A stretch of 44,844 bases of DNA from JACPLA01 sp035291905. Its GTDB lineage: Bacteria > Bacteroidota > Ignavibacteria > UBA10030. Shown here in pieces: positions 9,472 to 18,522 of the stretch. Numbering within the stretch: position 1 is the stretch's first letter; every line of letters begins with the position of its first letter. Location: contig DATDRF010000245.1 of NCBI GenBank assembly GCA_035291905.1, positions 1 to 44,844 of the forward strand, read 5' to 3'. The position numbers were made by a program, and so were the translations under genes. Under the pieces are notes generated by a model that saw only the letters and a program-made list of their open reading frames with translations, had not been told where the DNA came from and did no database searches.

Positions 9472-10758
9472 ATGAAAAGAAATGAGTTCCTTCGGGCAGT
9501 TACAGGCGTTGTTGCGGGTACAAGTCTCTTTCCGATTGCACAAGCCAACGCTGCCCTGTCCGGCCGAAGCGTTTCGGCATGGCCGCCGGTTAACGGAGAC
9601 GACGAGCAATTCTGGAAATTTGTTCGTTCACAGTTTCCACTTACACACGATCGTGCCTACTTCAATACGGGAGGACTGGGAGCTTCTCCCTATTCTGTGA
9701 TCGATGCGGTGAAGGGAAAGATGGACGAGCTGGAACGAATCTCTGAAACCGGGCATGCTTATGGGCTCTGGAAAGAAATCAAAGCCGATTCTGCAGCGTT
9801 GCTTGGATGTGCTCCTGAAGAATTGGCATTCATGCGGAACACAACGGAAGGGATCAATGTCGTGGCTCTCGGGCTCCCGTTCAAGTCGGGGGACGAGATC
9901 ATCACGACAACGCATGAGCATGTGGCGAATTCGATAACGTGGATCGCCCTCAAGAAGAGAAAAGGCGTGAATTTCAAGTTCATGGAACCTTCAACAGACT
10001 CCGCGCAGGAAAATATCGATCGCATTGAACGCCTCATCACAAAACGTACCCGTCTCATCAGTATCCCCCATATTACAACCACAACGGGACAAATATTCCC
10101 GATAAAAGAGATTGCCGCTCTTGCGAAGAGGAAGAACGTCTGGTTCTTTGTGGATGGTGCGCAGTCGATGGGTATGATGCCCTTTGACCTCCACGACATG
10201 GGATGCGACGCCTATGCGACCAGCGGGCATAAATGGCTGCTTGGCCCCAAAGAAACGGGTCTGCTCTATGTGCGGAGAGAAATGCTCGATGTCATTGAGC
10301 CGCAGTTCGTCGGGGCATATTCTGACAACGGATTCAACTTCGAGAAGGGCGAGCTGGCCTTCCATCCAACGGCACAGCGATATGAATATGGGACAGTGAA
10401 TATCCCCCTGCGGGTTGGGTTCCACGAAGCGGTGAAGTTCATTCAGCGGATCGGCATCGACAATGTATGGAAACGGGACAAGGCGCTTTCTAATTATCTG
10501 GCAGAGAAGTTCCGGCTGATTCCCGGCGTTACGGTTGTCTCTCCGCATTCCGATTCCGAGCGAAGCGCCATGATATCCTTCAAACACGAGAAGCTGCCGT
10601 TCCTGGAGCTGCAGTCTCATCTCAGTAAGTTCGATCTCCGCACAAGGGGAGTAAGCGAGGGTGCCGTCAATGCGCTGAGAATTTCCTGTCACATCTATAA
10701 TTCATTCGATGAACTTGATCGGCTTGTTGCCGGGGTCCTGAGCGCAACGCAGGGATAA
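9472..10758 (+). CDS. Class V aminotransferase-fold PLP enzyme with export-type leader
   Basis: In this 428-residue protein the PLP lysine is K254 in 'TSGHKWLLGPKETGLLYV'. The ring-stacking/aspartate segment is 'WFFVDGAQSMG' (D228), and 'MRNTTEGINVVA' matches the phosphate-binding region. The family includes isopenicillin-N epimerase-like enzymes, cysteine desulfurases and others; the substrate is not evident. The N-terminus 'MKRNEFLRAVTGVVAGTSLF...AQANAA' looks like a Sec/Tat leader ('KRNEFLR' resembles a weak Tat motif), which is unusual for a PLP enzyme. The gene sits between the glycosidases and the transporters and may act on an amino sugar or amino acid conjugate. Confidence 0.75.
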   Translation: MKRNEFLRAVTGVVAGTSLFPIAQANAALSGRSVSAWPPVNGDDEQFWKFVRSQFPLTHDRAYFNTGGLGASPYSVIDAVKGKMDELERISETGHAYGLWKEIKADSAALLGCAPEELAFMRNTTEGINVVALGLPFKSGDEIITTTHEHVANSITWIALKKRKGVNFKFMEPSTDSAQENIDRIERLITKRTRLISIPHITTTTGQIFPIKEIAALAKRKNVWFFVDGAQSMGMMPFDLHDMGCDAYATSGHKWLLGPKETGLLYVRREMLDVIEPQFVGAYSDNGFNFEKGELAFHPTAQRYEYGTVNIPLRVGFHEAVKFIQRIGIDNVWKRDKALSNYLAEKFRLIPGVTVVSPHSDSERSAMISFKHEKLPFLELQSHLSKFDLRTRGVSEGAVNALRISCHIYNSFDELDRLVAGVLSATQG

Positions 10759-10782
10759 CACTGAATTCCAAAGGCGGCTGCA

Positions 10783-12696
10783 ATGGATATAAAGGGAGTT
10801 AACACATACGATCTAGCCGTGGTCGCAATGTACATGGCCTTTATGCTCTCCATTGGAATCTATTTTTCGAGAATGAGCAAAGGAGGGAAGGACTTCTTTG
10901 CGGGTGGGAACATGCTCCCCTGGTGGGTCTCCGGTATGTCGCTCTATATGACAAATTTCAGCGTCTGGATATTTACTGGAGGGGCGGGATTTGCCTATTA
11001 CGCAGGATGGTATGCGCTCATTTATTTCGGGATCGGAGGATTCGCCTATTGGGTAGGGACTGCGCTGACTGCAGCACGTTGGAGGCGTTCGCGCTCCATT
11101 TCGCCCATTGAGTATACGTATACCCGGTACAACGTGGTTACGCAACAAATGATAGGGTGGGTGATGGCCTTGAACTTTACCCTCTCTGCAGGAGTTCAGC
11201 TTGCCTCCACCAGCAAATTACTTGCACCAATCCTGGGAATCGACATCACGGCCATAGTTCTGGTTACCGGGATTGTCATTCTTGTCTATTCGATGATCGG
11301 CGGTCTCTGGGGGGTCGTCGTAACTGATAGCCTGCAGGGGGTCATTCTCCTGGCGACGGCTGCAATTGTTGTGCCGGCAAGCCTCTATCTTGTAGGCGGA
11401 TTTGAAACCCTCACATCGTCTCTGCCCGCGATTTCTTTTGACCATACCTATAACGGGGTTCACTACAACGAGCATTGGCTTATCGCCATCTTTCTTATCT
11501 CATCAATAGGGTTTGCGGCTGGTGGGGCTCAGCGATTCTATTCGGTGAAGAACGAAAAGGATGCGAGAAAGGTGGGCTGGTTGGCCGGGGCTCTTGCACT
11601 CACAGGGCCCCTGGTCTTTGGCATTCCGCCGTTGGTCGCCAGGGTTCTCTGGCCCGATCTCTCTCTGGTCGATTTCTTCAAACCCTATGTGTCCAGCAAT
11701 CCGCAGGATCTCGTCTATGTAGCGGTATGTTTGAAGATCCTGCCGAACGGGCTCATAGGGGTCTTCATCGCAGCGATGCTTGCAGCGACCATGAGTACCC
11801 TCAGTTCTGTTTACAACATGGTTTCCTCGATTCTCTCGCGGGACGTTTATCAAAGCCTCTTCCGTCCCCAAACCACTGATGAGGAGCTCCTCAAGGTGGG
11901 GAGAATTCTTTCCCTGGTTATCGGACTTATCGTTACGGGCCTTGCCGTGATTTTTATACACAGTGAGTTCGGCATCTTCAATCTCCTCGTAACGTTCTTC
12001 ACGCTGTTTAACATCCCTGTCATTGTTCCGACAACTTTTGGGCTGATTTTCAAGCGCGTTCCCAGGTGGTCAGCAAGTGCTGCAATTACGTGGGGACTGG
12101 TGACAGGAAGCGTGACGCGGTTCATTCTGGGCTGGGACATGGGTCCGCAGGTCTATTTGTCGTTTTTCCTCACCTTCGGTGTTTTTGCGTCTTCTTACCA
12201 GATTGGCAATCTCTACAGATCCAATAGACTGCTACTCGGGGCCATCAGCATTTCCCTCGCCGCGGGCCTCAGTTGGCTCTTTACCGGGTCGGCAGTTACG
12301 GAGCTGACTGATCTTCAGACAGGATTCGGAATCGCCGCCGGGATCGGATTGGGGGTGAGTCTGTTCTTGTTTGCGAGGCTGTTCGCGTCTGAAACAGAGG
12401 AACATCGCGCGATCGTCCGGGAGTTCTTCAAGAAACTTGAGACCCCGGTTGATGTTCTGACAGAGGTTTTCGGCAAAGGGAAGAAACAGGTCTCAACGTT
12501 TCCGCTGGTTGGAGGCACGACCGTGGCGATGGGGTGTCTCATGGGGCTGATCTTTCTGACAGATATCTCCGGTTCAGAACAACGCGTCTTGGGAGGCATC
12601 ATCTCTGTCATGATTATCGTGGGAATCTTGATGTGGTATCTTGGCAAGAGGTCGGAGATTCGTACTGCGGAGCAGTATTCTGAGAAAAATTTATAA
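10783..12696 (+). CDS. Sodium/solute symporter (SSS/SLC5 family), copy 1
   Basis: The 637-residue inner-membrane protein has about 13 or more hydrophobic segments. The family signatures are 'GGKDFFAGGNMLPWWVSGMS' near the first helices and 'VTDSLQGVILL' around residue 185. 'AAMLAATMSTLSSVYNMVSS', near residue 330, corresponds to the sodium-site helix of SGLT-type carriers. The C-terminal extension, 'EEHRAIVREFFKKLETPVDVL', is soluble and followed by one or two more membrane segments. It probably imports a sugar, uronate or other carbohydrate with Na+. It is followed 43 nt later by a close paralogue. Confidence 0.92.
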   Translation: MDIKGVNTYDLAVVAMYMAFMLSIGIYFSRMSKGGKDFFAGGNMLPWWVSGMSLYMTNFSVWIFTGGAGFAYYAGWYALIYFGIGGFAYWVGTALTAARWRRSRSISPIEYTYTRYNVVTQQMIGWVMALNFTLSAGVQLASTSKLLAPILGIDITAIVLVTGIVILVYSMIGGLWGVVVTDSLQGVILLATAAIVVPASLYLVGGFETLTSSLPAISFDHTYNGVHYNEHWLIAIFLISSIGFAAGGAQRFYSVKNEKDARKVGWLAGALALTGPLVFGIPPLVARVLWPDLSLVDFFKPYVSSNPQDLVYVAVCLKILPNGLIGVFIAAMLAATMSTLSSVYNMVSSILSRDVYQSLFRPQTTDEELLKVGRILSLVIGLIVTGLAVIFIHSEFGIFNLLVTFFTLFNIPVIVPTTFGLIFKRVPRWSASAAITWGLVTGSVTRFILGWDMGPQVYLSFFLTFGVFASSYQIGNLYRSNRLLLGAISISLAAGLSWLFTGSAVTELTDLQTGFGIAAGIGLGVSLFLFARLFASETEEHRAIVREFFKKLETPVDVLTEVFGKGKKQVSTFPLVGGTTVAMGCLMGLIFLTDISGSEQRVLGGIISVMIIVGILMWYLGKRSEIRTAEQYSEKNL

Positions 12697-12739
12697 GGAA
12701 GAAAGATCATTCCAGGCATAGGATCATGAAAGGCGATCA

Positions 12740-14647
12740 ATGAAAGCGGTCAATACATACGACTATCTCGTCATCGTTGCCTACTTCCTTTTCATGCTGG
12801 GGATCGGCTTCTATTTCATGAGGGTCAATAAAGGAGGGAAGGACTATTTTGCCGGGGGGAGCATGATCCCATGGTGGGTTTCGGGTATGACCCTCTATAT
12901 GGCCAACTTCAGCGCCTGGACGTTCACGGGTGCAGCGGGTTTTGCCTATGCAACCGGGTGGTTCGCCATTCTCTACTTTGCCACATGGTCGGTTTCCTAC
13001 TATGTCGGTTCGCAGCTGACGGCGGCGAAATGGCGGCGAACGCGTTCCATCTCTCCGGTCGAATACACCTATACGCGGTTCAATATCACGACCCAACAAT
13101 TTCTTAGCTGGGTGATAGCGACGAACTTCACGCTTTCCGCCGGCGTGCAGCTTGCATCGACGTGCAAATTGATTGCTCCGGTGATGGGATTGGATATCTC
13201 CATAGTCACCCTGGTGACCGGCATTGTCATCCTTCTCTATACTTTCTTGGGAGGCCTTTGGGCAGTCTCGATTACCGATGTGGTTCAGGGAGTAATCCTC
13301 CTCAGCATCACATTCATCATCATGCCGCTCGCCCTGCAGCTTGTTGGAGGTGCGGGGAACCTGATCGATGCTCTTCCGGCACTTTCATTTGATCATACGT
13401 ACAATGGAGTTCACTATACGGAACACTGGCTCGTTTCGATCTTTATCATCATGTCCCTGGGGACGGCCGCCGGCGGAGCTCAACGTTTTTATAGCGTCAA
13501 AGACGAACGGGACGCGAAGCGAGTGGGAAAATTTGCAGGAGCCCTCTTCCTCACGGTCCCACTGGTATTCGGAGTCCCCCCGCTTGTGGCGAGTGTCATA
13601 TGGCCCGACCTCTCTCAGGTGGACTTCTTCAAACCCTATATCGGAAGCAATCCGCAGGATCTGGTCTTTGTTGCGCTCTGCCTGAAACTTCTACCCAACG
13701 GGCTCATCGGGGTGTTTCTGGCTGCGATGTTGGCGGCTACCATGAGCGCTCTGAGCTCGGTCTATAACATGGTCTCCTCCATTCTCTCGAGGGATATCTA
13801 CCAGGGTTTGATCCGCCCCGGTATCACGGACGAGGGGCTCCTGAAAGTGGGACGGATATTCTCGATCATTATCGGCGTCATTGTTACAGGCTTGGCGGTT
13901 GTTTTTGCCAACAGTCAGTTCGGTCTTTTCAATCTCATGCAGGCATTCTTCACCCTGTTGAATATCCCGGTCATTGTTCCCACGGCTTTCGGTCTGATTT
14001 TCCGGCGAGTCCCGAAATGGGGAGCGGTTGCATCGATCACATGGGGCCTGATCACAGGGGCCACAACGCGGTATGTACTTGGATGGGATATCGGGCCGCA
14101 AGTCTATCTCGCTTTTCTCATGACTCTGGGGATCTTTGTGACATCCCCGTCGCTTGGCCGACTGTACCTCAGACGCAAACTGACCCTGGCGGGTATCAGC
14201 GCCGCTGTTGCTATCGCAGCCGGCATTCTCTTTGCTTCCACAGTGATGACAGATGCGGGTGACCTGACGGTCCCGCTCGCCCTTCTGAGTGCAGCATCGC
14301 TTGGTGCGAGTCTTTATGGCTATTCGAGATTGTTTTCACGCGAGACCGACGAACAGCGGCGCCTGGTTGAGGAATTCTTCCGAAAGCTGGACACTCCTGT
14401 CGATGTTGCCAGAGAAGTGTTCGGGGCCGGAAAGAAGCAGATCTCGACATTTCCTCTTGTCGGTGCGACCACTGTTGTCATGGGGTTATTGATGGGGTTG
14501 ATTTTCTTCACTGAGGTTTCAACAACGGAAGCCGGCATACTGGGGGTCATGATTGCTATCATGATTGTCTTCGGCTCATTGATGTGGTACTTCGGGAAGA
14601 AATCTGAGATACGAAGCGCCGCGCAATACGAGCAGAAAATTTCATAA
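12740..14647 (+). CDS. Sodium/solute symporter (SSS/SLC5 family), copy 2
   Basis: This 635-residue paralogue of the preceding gene is collinear over its whole length, and by eye most residues match. It shares 'TLSAGVQLAST', 'SFDHTYNGVHY', 'GGAQRFYSVK', 'AAMLAATMS-LSSVYNMVSS' and the C-terminal 'FFRKLDTPVDV...GKKQ(I/V)STFPLVG'. Differences cluster in the membrane helices, e.g. 'GVVVTDSLQG' versus 'AVSITDVVQG' and 'STSKLLAPILG' versus 'STCKLIAPVMG', consistent with altered substrate choice after duplication. The stop codon (14645-14647) touches the first possible ATG of the SDR gene, so coupling with the downstream block is likely. Confidence 0.92.
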   Translation: MKAVNTYDYLVIVAYFLFMLGIGFYFMRVNKGGKDYFAGGSMIPWWVSGMTLYMANFSAWTFTGAAGFAYATGWFAILYFATWSVSYYVGSQLTAAKWRRTRSISPVEYTYTRFNITTQQFLSWVIATNFTLSAGVQLASTCKLIAPVMGLDISIVTLVTGIVILLYTFLGGLWAVSITDVVQGVILLSITFIIMPLALQLVGGAGNLIDALPALSFDHTYNGVHYTEHWLVSIFIIMSLGTAAGGAQRFYSVKDERDAKRVGKFAGALFLTVPLVFGVPPLVASVIWPDLSQVDFFKPYIGSNPQDLVFVALCLKLLPNGLIGVFLAAMLAATMSALSSVYNMVSSILSRDIYQGLIRPGITDEGLLKVGRIFSIIIGVIVTGLAVVFANSQFGLFNLMQAFFTLLNIPVIVPTAFGLIFRRVPKWGAVASITWGLITGATTRYVLGWDIGPQVYLAFLMTLGIFVTSPSLGRLYLRRKLTLAGISAAVAIAAGILFASTVMTDAGDLTVPLALLSAASLGASLYGYSRLFSRETDEQRRLVEEFFRKLDTPVDVAREVFGAGKKQISTFPLVGATTVVMGLLMGLIFFTEVSTTEAGILGVMIAIMIVFGSLMWYFGKKSEIRSAAQYEQKIS

Positions 14648-14664
14648 TGAAGAAGGAGCCTGTC

Positions 14665-15432
14665 ATGCTGCATCCATATGGAACCCGGGCGCTCGTCACC
14701 GGCGGATCGCGCGGGCTTGGGCTGGCTGCGGCAGAGGCCCTGGCGGAAGCCGGGTGTGATGTCGTGTTGAACCACTTCAATGATTCCGCAAAGGCCGGGA
14801 AAGAATGCGACCGTCTGAATGCCGCATCCGGAAGAAAGGTCACTCACGTCGATGCCGATGTTGGGAAGCCTTCTGACGCCCGTGCAATGGTCCGGAAGGC
14901 AGCGGAGATGCTCGGCGGCCTCGACATCGTCCTCAGCAACGCAGGGATTTGCAAGTTTACACCGTTCCTTGAACTTGACGACGAAACCTGGCGGCGGCAT
15001 ATCGATACGAATTTCAACGGCGGCTTCTATGTGACGCAAACTGCGGCTTCACTCATGGTCGCTGCAGGAAAAGGGGGAAGGATCATCTTCACCACGAGCA
15101 TCGGGGCGCTTCGTTCCAATGCCACGCAAACTCACTATTGCGCGACCAAGGGAGGCCTCCATCTGCTTTCGCAAGGGATGGCAATCGAGCTCGGCCGTTA
15201 CAGCATTACCGTGAACTGTATCGCACCCGGGTGGATGCACACAGACATCAACGATGCCGAGTCACGCAACGAGGCGGCCGTCAAGCCCTGGGTCGCATCG
15301 CATGTTTCTGTTGGACGTCTCGGGAAACCGACCGACATGAAAGCCGCCGTTCTCTTCCTCGCCAGCCGGGAGGCGGAATACGTCAACGGAGCCACCATCA
15401 GCGTCGATGGCGGATGGAACGCGCAACTATGA
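14665..15432 (+). CDS. Short-chain dehydrogenase/reductase (SDR), first of the block
   Basis: This classical SDR has 255 residues. The cofactor-binding motif TGGSRGLG is at residues 12-19, NAG is at 92-94, S144 is the active-site serine, and Y158-x-x-x-K162 lies in 'THYCATKGG'. 'NCIAPGWMHTD' and the C-terminal 'VNGATISVDGGW' complete the family pattern. An in-frame ATG at 14647 overlaps the previous stop, but ATG 14665 has a good ribosome site (AAGGAG at 14653-14658, 6-nt gap) and gives the normal N-terminus. It oxidises or reduces a sugar- or cyclitol-like alcohol using NAD(P); the substrate is unknown. It overlaps the next gene by ATGA. Confidence 0.9.
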   Translation: MLHPYGTRALVTGGSRGLGLAAAEALAEAGCDVVLNHFNDSAKAGKECDRLNAASGRKVTHVDADVGKPSDARAMVRKAAEMLGGLDIVLSNAGICKFTPFLELDDETWRRHIDTNFNGGFYVTQTAASLMVAAGKGGRIIFTTSIGALRSNATQTHYCATKGGLHLLSQGMAIELGRYSITVNCIAPGWMHTDINDAESRNEAAVKPWVASHVSVGRLGKPTDMKAAVLFLASREAEYVNGATISVDGGWNAQL

Positions 15433-16223
15433 AACCCTACCGCATTTGTGCATTGAGCATGGGGGAGACAAATGTCCCGCGGGCGGAACTCTACTGGATG
15501 ACCAACCTCGTTGGCTGGGAGCCGCTGAGTTTCTGGGCGTTCCTTATCGAAAACGACGAACGGAAGATCCTTCTGAACACAGGTTTTCCCGAGGATTACT
15601 CAGATCTCCACAAGCACTGGACCACGTGGGCAAAATCTGCGACGGGAGAAGAGGGGCATATTCCCGTGGTCAAAAAGGACTGTTGGATCGTCAATGCCCT
15701 TGCTGCTGCGGGAGTGGCTCCGCGGGATATCGATCATGTGGTCGTCACTCCGCTCACATCATATGCCACAGGCGGTCTTGATCAATTTCCCGATTCAACG
15801 ATCTGGATCTCAAGAAGAGGTTGGGAGGACTTCCAGACGCCCGATCCTGAGATTCCGCAGCTCCCGCGCCATATTGTATTTCCGAACCATGTCCTTCAAT
15901 GGCTCGAGGGTCCCGGCAAGAAGAACCTGCGCCTGCTTCCCGACGAGGAGACCGAGTTTCTCCCGGGGATCCGCTCCTGGTTCTGCGGAGCGCACCACAG
16001 GTCCAGCATGGTGTATCTCGTCGAGACGCCGAGGGGACGAGCGGCACTGACCGACGCTGTTTTCAAATATCGAAACTTTGAAGAGAAGATCCCCCTGGGC
16101 CTGAGTGAATCGCTCGAAGAGCATTATCGGTTGTTTGCCCGGCTTCGGCGACAAGCCGATCTGGTGATTCCGCTGTACGATCCATTGTTGACCGAGCGCC
16201 ATCCGAAAGGAGTTATTGACTGA
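15429..16223 (+). CDS. Metallo-beta-lactamase-fold protein lacking the HxHxDH metal motif
   Basis: The 264-residue protein is laid out like N-acyl-homoserine-lactonase-type proteins: 'WAFLIENDERKILLNTGFP', then 'DIDHVVVTPLTSYATGGLDQF', 'GIRSWFCGAHHRSSMVYLVE', 'ALTDAVF' and 'ADLVIPLYDP'. In active relatives the second segment carries HxHxDH; here residues 107-113 read TPLTSYA, so every ligand is replaced. The terminal histidine is replaced by Y250, while H189/H190 and D209 remain. I infer a catalytically altered or dead lactonase-fold protein, perhaps a binding subunit or an enzyme with a new chemistry. ATG 15429 overlaps the SDR stop (ATGA); the longer frame from 15138 is rejected because it runs through that SDR gene. 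Confidence 0.8.
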   Translation: MKPYRICALSMGETNVPRAELYWMTNLVGWEPLSFWAFLIENDERKILLNTGFPEDYSDLHKHWTTWAKSATGEEGHIPVVKKDCWIVNALAAAGVAPRDIDHVVVTPLTSYATGGLDQFPDSTIWISRRGWEDFQTPDPEIPQLPRHIVFPNHVLQWLEGPGKKNLRLLPDEETEFLPGIRSWFCGAHHRSSMVYLVETPRGRAALTDAVFKYRNFEEKIPLGLSESLEEHYRLFARLRRQADLVIPLYDPLLTERHPKGVID

Positions 16224-17005
16224 TGAAGGATTTCGAGAACAAGAATGCCCTTGTGACCGGCATCGGGAGCGGCATTGGACTGGAAACTGCACGGCGGCTC
16301 GCCGAAGGAGGAGCCCGGATCGTGGGGGTTGATCGAAACGAGAAGAGGCTTCAGGAAGCAATCGCCTCTCTTGCCCGTCACGCAAAACCTCATATAGGGA
16401 TCACAAAGGACCTTCGTTCTTCTTCCGCTGCCCGCAGCGTTGTTCCCGACGCCATCAAAAACGTGGAATATCTGGATATCGTCGTGAATGCCGCCGGTGT
16501 CTGCTATTTCACCAGGATGTCCGAAATCTCGGAATCGGAATACGATGAAGTCATGGATGTCAATGTCCGCGCCCTGTTTTTCATCGGCGCAGCAGCCGCG
16601 GAAGCGATGAAAGCTCCCCGCGGCGGCCGCATCATCAATCTAGGCTCCAACGCAGGACGCAAGGGAAGGGCAATATCGGCTCACTACTCGGCATCCAAAG
16701 CCGCCGTGAAGAATATCTCAGAATCTCTCGCACTGGCGTACGGTTCCAGGGGCGTCTCAGTCAACACGGTTTGCCCCGGCCCGACGGATACCCCTATGTG
16801 GGAAATCAATTTCAAAGGACTAAAAGCCATAACGGGGAAAGAGGCCAGGGAATTCTGGGAGCAATGGAAACAGCAGACTCCACTGGGACGGATTGGCACC
16901 ACGAAAGACGTTGCAAACCTCATTTGCTTCCTCGCCTCGGAAAAAGGATCATTTATCAACGGACAAGAAATCAATGTTTGCGGCGGTTTCATGCTCGCGA
17001 GTTAA
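16223..17005 (+). CDS. Short-chain dehydrogenase/reductase (SDR), second of the block
   Basis: The 260-residue classical SDR has TGIGSGIG at residues 12-19 and D37 at the end of the second strand ('IVGVDRNE'), which favours NAD(H) over NADP(H). It has NAAG at 89-92, S142 in 'INLGSNAGRKG', and Y155-x-x-x-K159 in 'SAHYSASKAA'. The ending is 'GSFINGQEINVCGGFML'. Its start overlaps the preceding stop codon as TGATG. With the SDR at 14665 it probably carries out two redox steps on the same substrate family, or the same step on two stereoisomers. The substrate is unknown. Confidence 0.9.
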   Translation: MKDFENKNALVTGIGSGIGLETARRLAEGGARIVGVDRNEKRLQEAIASLARHAKPHIGITKDLRSSSAARSVVPDAIKNVEYLDIVVNAAGVCYFTRMSEISESEYDEVMDVNVRALFFIGAAAAEAMKAPRGGRIINLGSNAGRKGRAISAHYSASKAAVKNISESLALAYGSRGVSVNTVCPGPTDTPMWEINFKGLKAITGKEAREFWEQWKQQTPLGRIGTTKDVANLICFLASEKGSFINGQEINVCGGFMLAS

Positions 17006-17020
17006 CGGAAAGAACCTATC

Positions 17021-17782
17021 ATGAACATTCGTTTTTCACCGATGATCGGCAGGGACCTCAGGCATGATGATCCCGCGGAGGTCGGGGTCTCAACCTTGAA
17101 ACAGGCCTATGATGCGATGGATCGCGGAGATCTGAAGGAGGCGAAACGCATCACGGAATACGCACGGCTTGAATGGCAGGTTGTGCATGATATGTACGTG
17201 AATTGGTCCTGGTCTTTCTTTACGTACATCGCAGAACATTTTGGAGAACAGGAACTTGAGAAGGCGATGCGCGCTGTTCTGGGGAGCTACTACAAGGCCC
17301 GATATGACAAAGTCATGGCAAGCGACGTCAAGACCCAGATTCAGCTCACTGTCGAGGGCTTGCGCGGTCATCTTATGGGCAAAGACCGGCAGGGTGAGAT
17401 CGAGGTGATTGAGGAGGAAGATCGTTATGTGCTCCGCCTTGATCCCTGTGGAAGCGGAGGCGTTGCCCGCCAGCGTGTCGAGAGCGGCAAGGAACCGCGC
17501 CCGGAACTCTTCGGCTTTGCTGAATCTCCCGGCCCGCTTACCTGGGGAAAAAAGCATGTCTGCCGTTATTGTGAGCACTGTGCGATGGTGAACGAGATCC
17601 TTGCCATCGAGAATTACGGCCATCCGATGAGGATCACCGAGTATCCCGAGAAGGCCGAAGATGCATGCCTGTGGTACATTTACAAAGATCCGAAAAAGAT
17701 TCCTGGAGAGTATTACGAAAGGGTGGGCAAGCAGGCCCCGCCTGACGCACCGAGACTATCTGAAAAAGGAACCCGACCATGA
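17021..17782 (+). CDS. Uncharacterised protein with DPCGSGG and CxxCxHC motifs
   Basis: I do not recognise this 253-residue soluble protein with confidence. The N-terminal ~120 residues are helical and rich in W, Y and acidic residues. Then come 'LRLDPCGSGG' (C143), 'GPLTWGKKHVCRYCEHCAM' (C181, C184, H186, C187) and C216. The cysteine spacing suggests a bound metal, or thiol chemistry. A distant link to L-2-amino-thiazoline-4-carboxylate-hydrolase-like proteins came to mind but I cannot support it. It is 15 nt after an SDR gene and overlaps the acetoacetate-decarboxylase-family gene by ATGA, so it probably works in the same pathway. Confidence 0.7.
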   Translation: MNIRFSPMIGRDLRHDDPAEVGVSTLKQAYDAMDRGDLKEAKRITEYARLEWQVVHDMYVNWSWSFFTYIAEHFGEQELEKAMRAVLGSYYKARYDKVMASDVKTQIQLTVEGLRGHLMGKDRQGEIEVIEEEDRYVLRLDPCGSGGVARQRVESGKEPRPELFGFAESPGPLTWGKKHVCRYCEHCAMVNEILAIENYGHPMRITEYPEKAEDACLWYIYKDPKKIPGEYYERVGKQAPPDAPRLSEKGTRP

Positions 17783-18522
17783 AGAGCCGCCGACCCGAGA
17801 ATTCGTGGTCCATGCCGTGGGATGCACCGCTGGTTCCGGAATTTCCGTTCACGTTCCGGAATGTGGAGGTTCTCACGCTCTCGTATATGACCAAACGGGA
17901 ATCCATCGATGCCCTTTTGCCGCCGCCCCTCCGTTCAACAGGGGATCAGGTTCTCATCCATATATACAATATGAACGATGTAGAGTGGCTCGGGAGCTAT
18001 GGCGAGTGCAACGTGATGGTGGGGGCGGAAGTACCCAAGAAGGATAAGGGCGGATATTCACCTTATCTTTTTCTCAACAGCGATGTTGGACTTGCCCACG
18101 GGCGCGAAGTGCACGGTCAACCAAAGAAATTTGCTGAAGCCAAGGTCGAAGTGCGAAAAGACCTCCTGGTTGGTACAGTTGAGCGAAATGATGTCGATAT
18201 CATTACCGGAACAATGGGATACAAACAGGAACGCGGAAGCATGGAGGAATTCAAGAAGCTGACATTCGATTTCGGTGTGAATCTGAACTACAAGGTCATT
18301 CCGCATATCGACGGCTCGACTGCGGTCAGACAAATCACAAGTCGGAGCTTGACCGATGTGAAAGTACACGAATGCTGGATAGGCCCGTGCACGGTGGAAT
18401 TGCGGCCAAATGCCCAGGCCCCGGTGTACAAGCTGCCGGTTCTGGAAATGGGCCCAGGATTGTATTGGAGAGCGGATTTTACGCTTGTCCAGGGAAAGAT
18501 TGTTCACGACTTCCTCAAATGA
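17779..18522 (+). CDS. Acetoacetate decarboxylase (ADC) family enzyme
   Basis: The 247-residue protein contains 'HGREVHGQPKKFAEAKVE'. This matches the ADC active-site motif in which the first of two adjacent lysines (here K116, with K117) forms a Schiff base with a keto acid. R109-E110 and E76 ('YGECNVMV') also fit. The family contains true acetoacetate decarboxylases as well as members doing aldol, dehydratase or lyase chemistry on 2-keto acids and lactone-derived compounds. In a block with two SDRs and a 2-hydroxyacid dehydrogenase, a beta-keto acid decarboxylation or retro-aldol step on a sugar-derived acid is plausible. It overlaps its neighbours by ATGA at both ends. Confidence 0.88.
   Translation: MKSRRPENSWSMPWDAPLVPEFPFTFRNVEVLTLSYMTKRESIDALLPPPLRSTGDQVLIHIYNMNDVEWLGSYGECNVMVGAEVPKKDKGGYSPYLFLNSDVGLAHGREVHGQPKKFAEAKVEVRKDLLVGTVERNDVDIITGTMGYKQERGSMEEFKKLTFDFGVNLNYKVIPHIDGSTAVRQITSRSLTDVKVHECWIGPCTVELRPNAQAPVYKLPVLEMGPGLYWRADFTLVQGKIVHDFLK

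Noticed and set aside
12697..12739. Possible hairpin between the two symporter genes
   Set aside because: The GATCAT repeats here are in direct rather than inverted orientation, so no stable stem forms.
15138..15428. Upstream extension of the MBL-fold gene
   Set aside because: This portion is an out-of-frame reading of the SDR gene; ATG 15429 with ATGA overlap gives the normal N-terminus.
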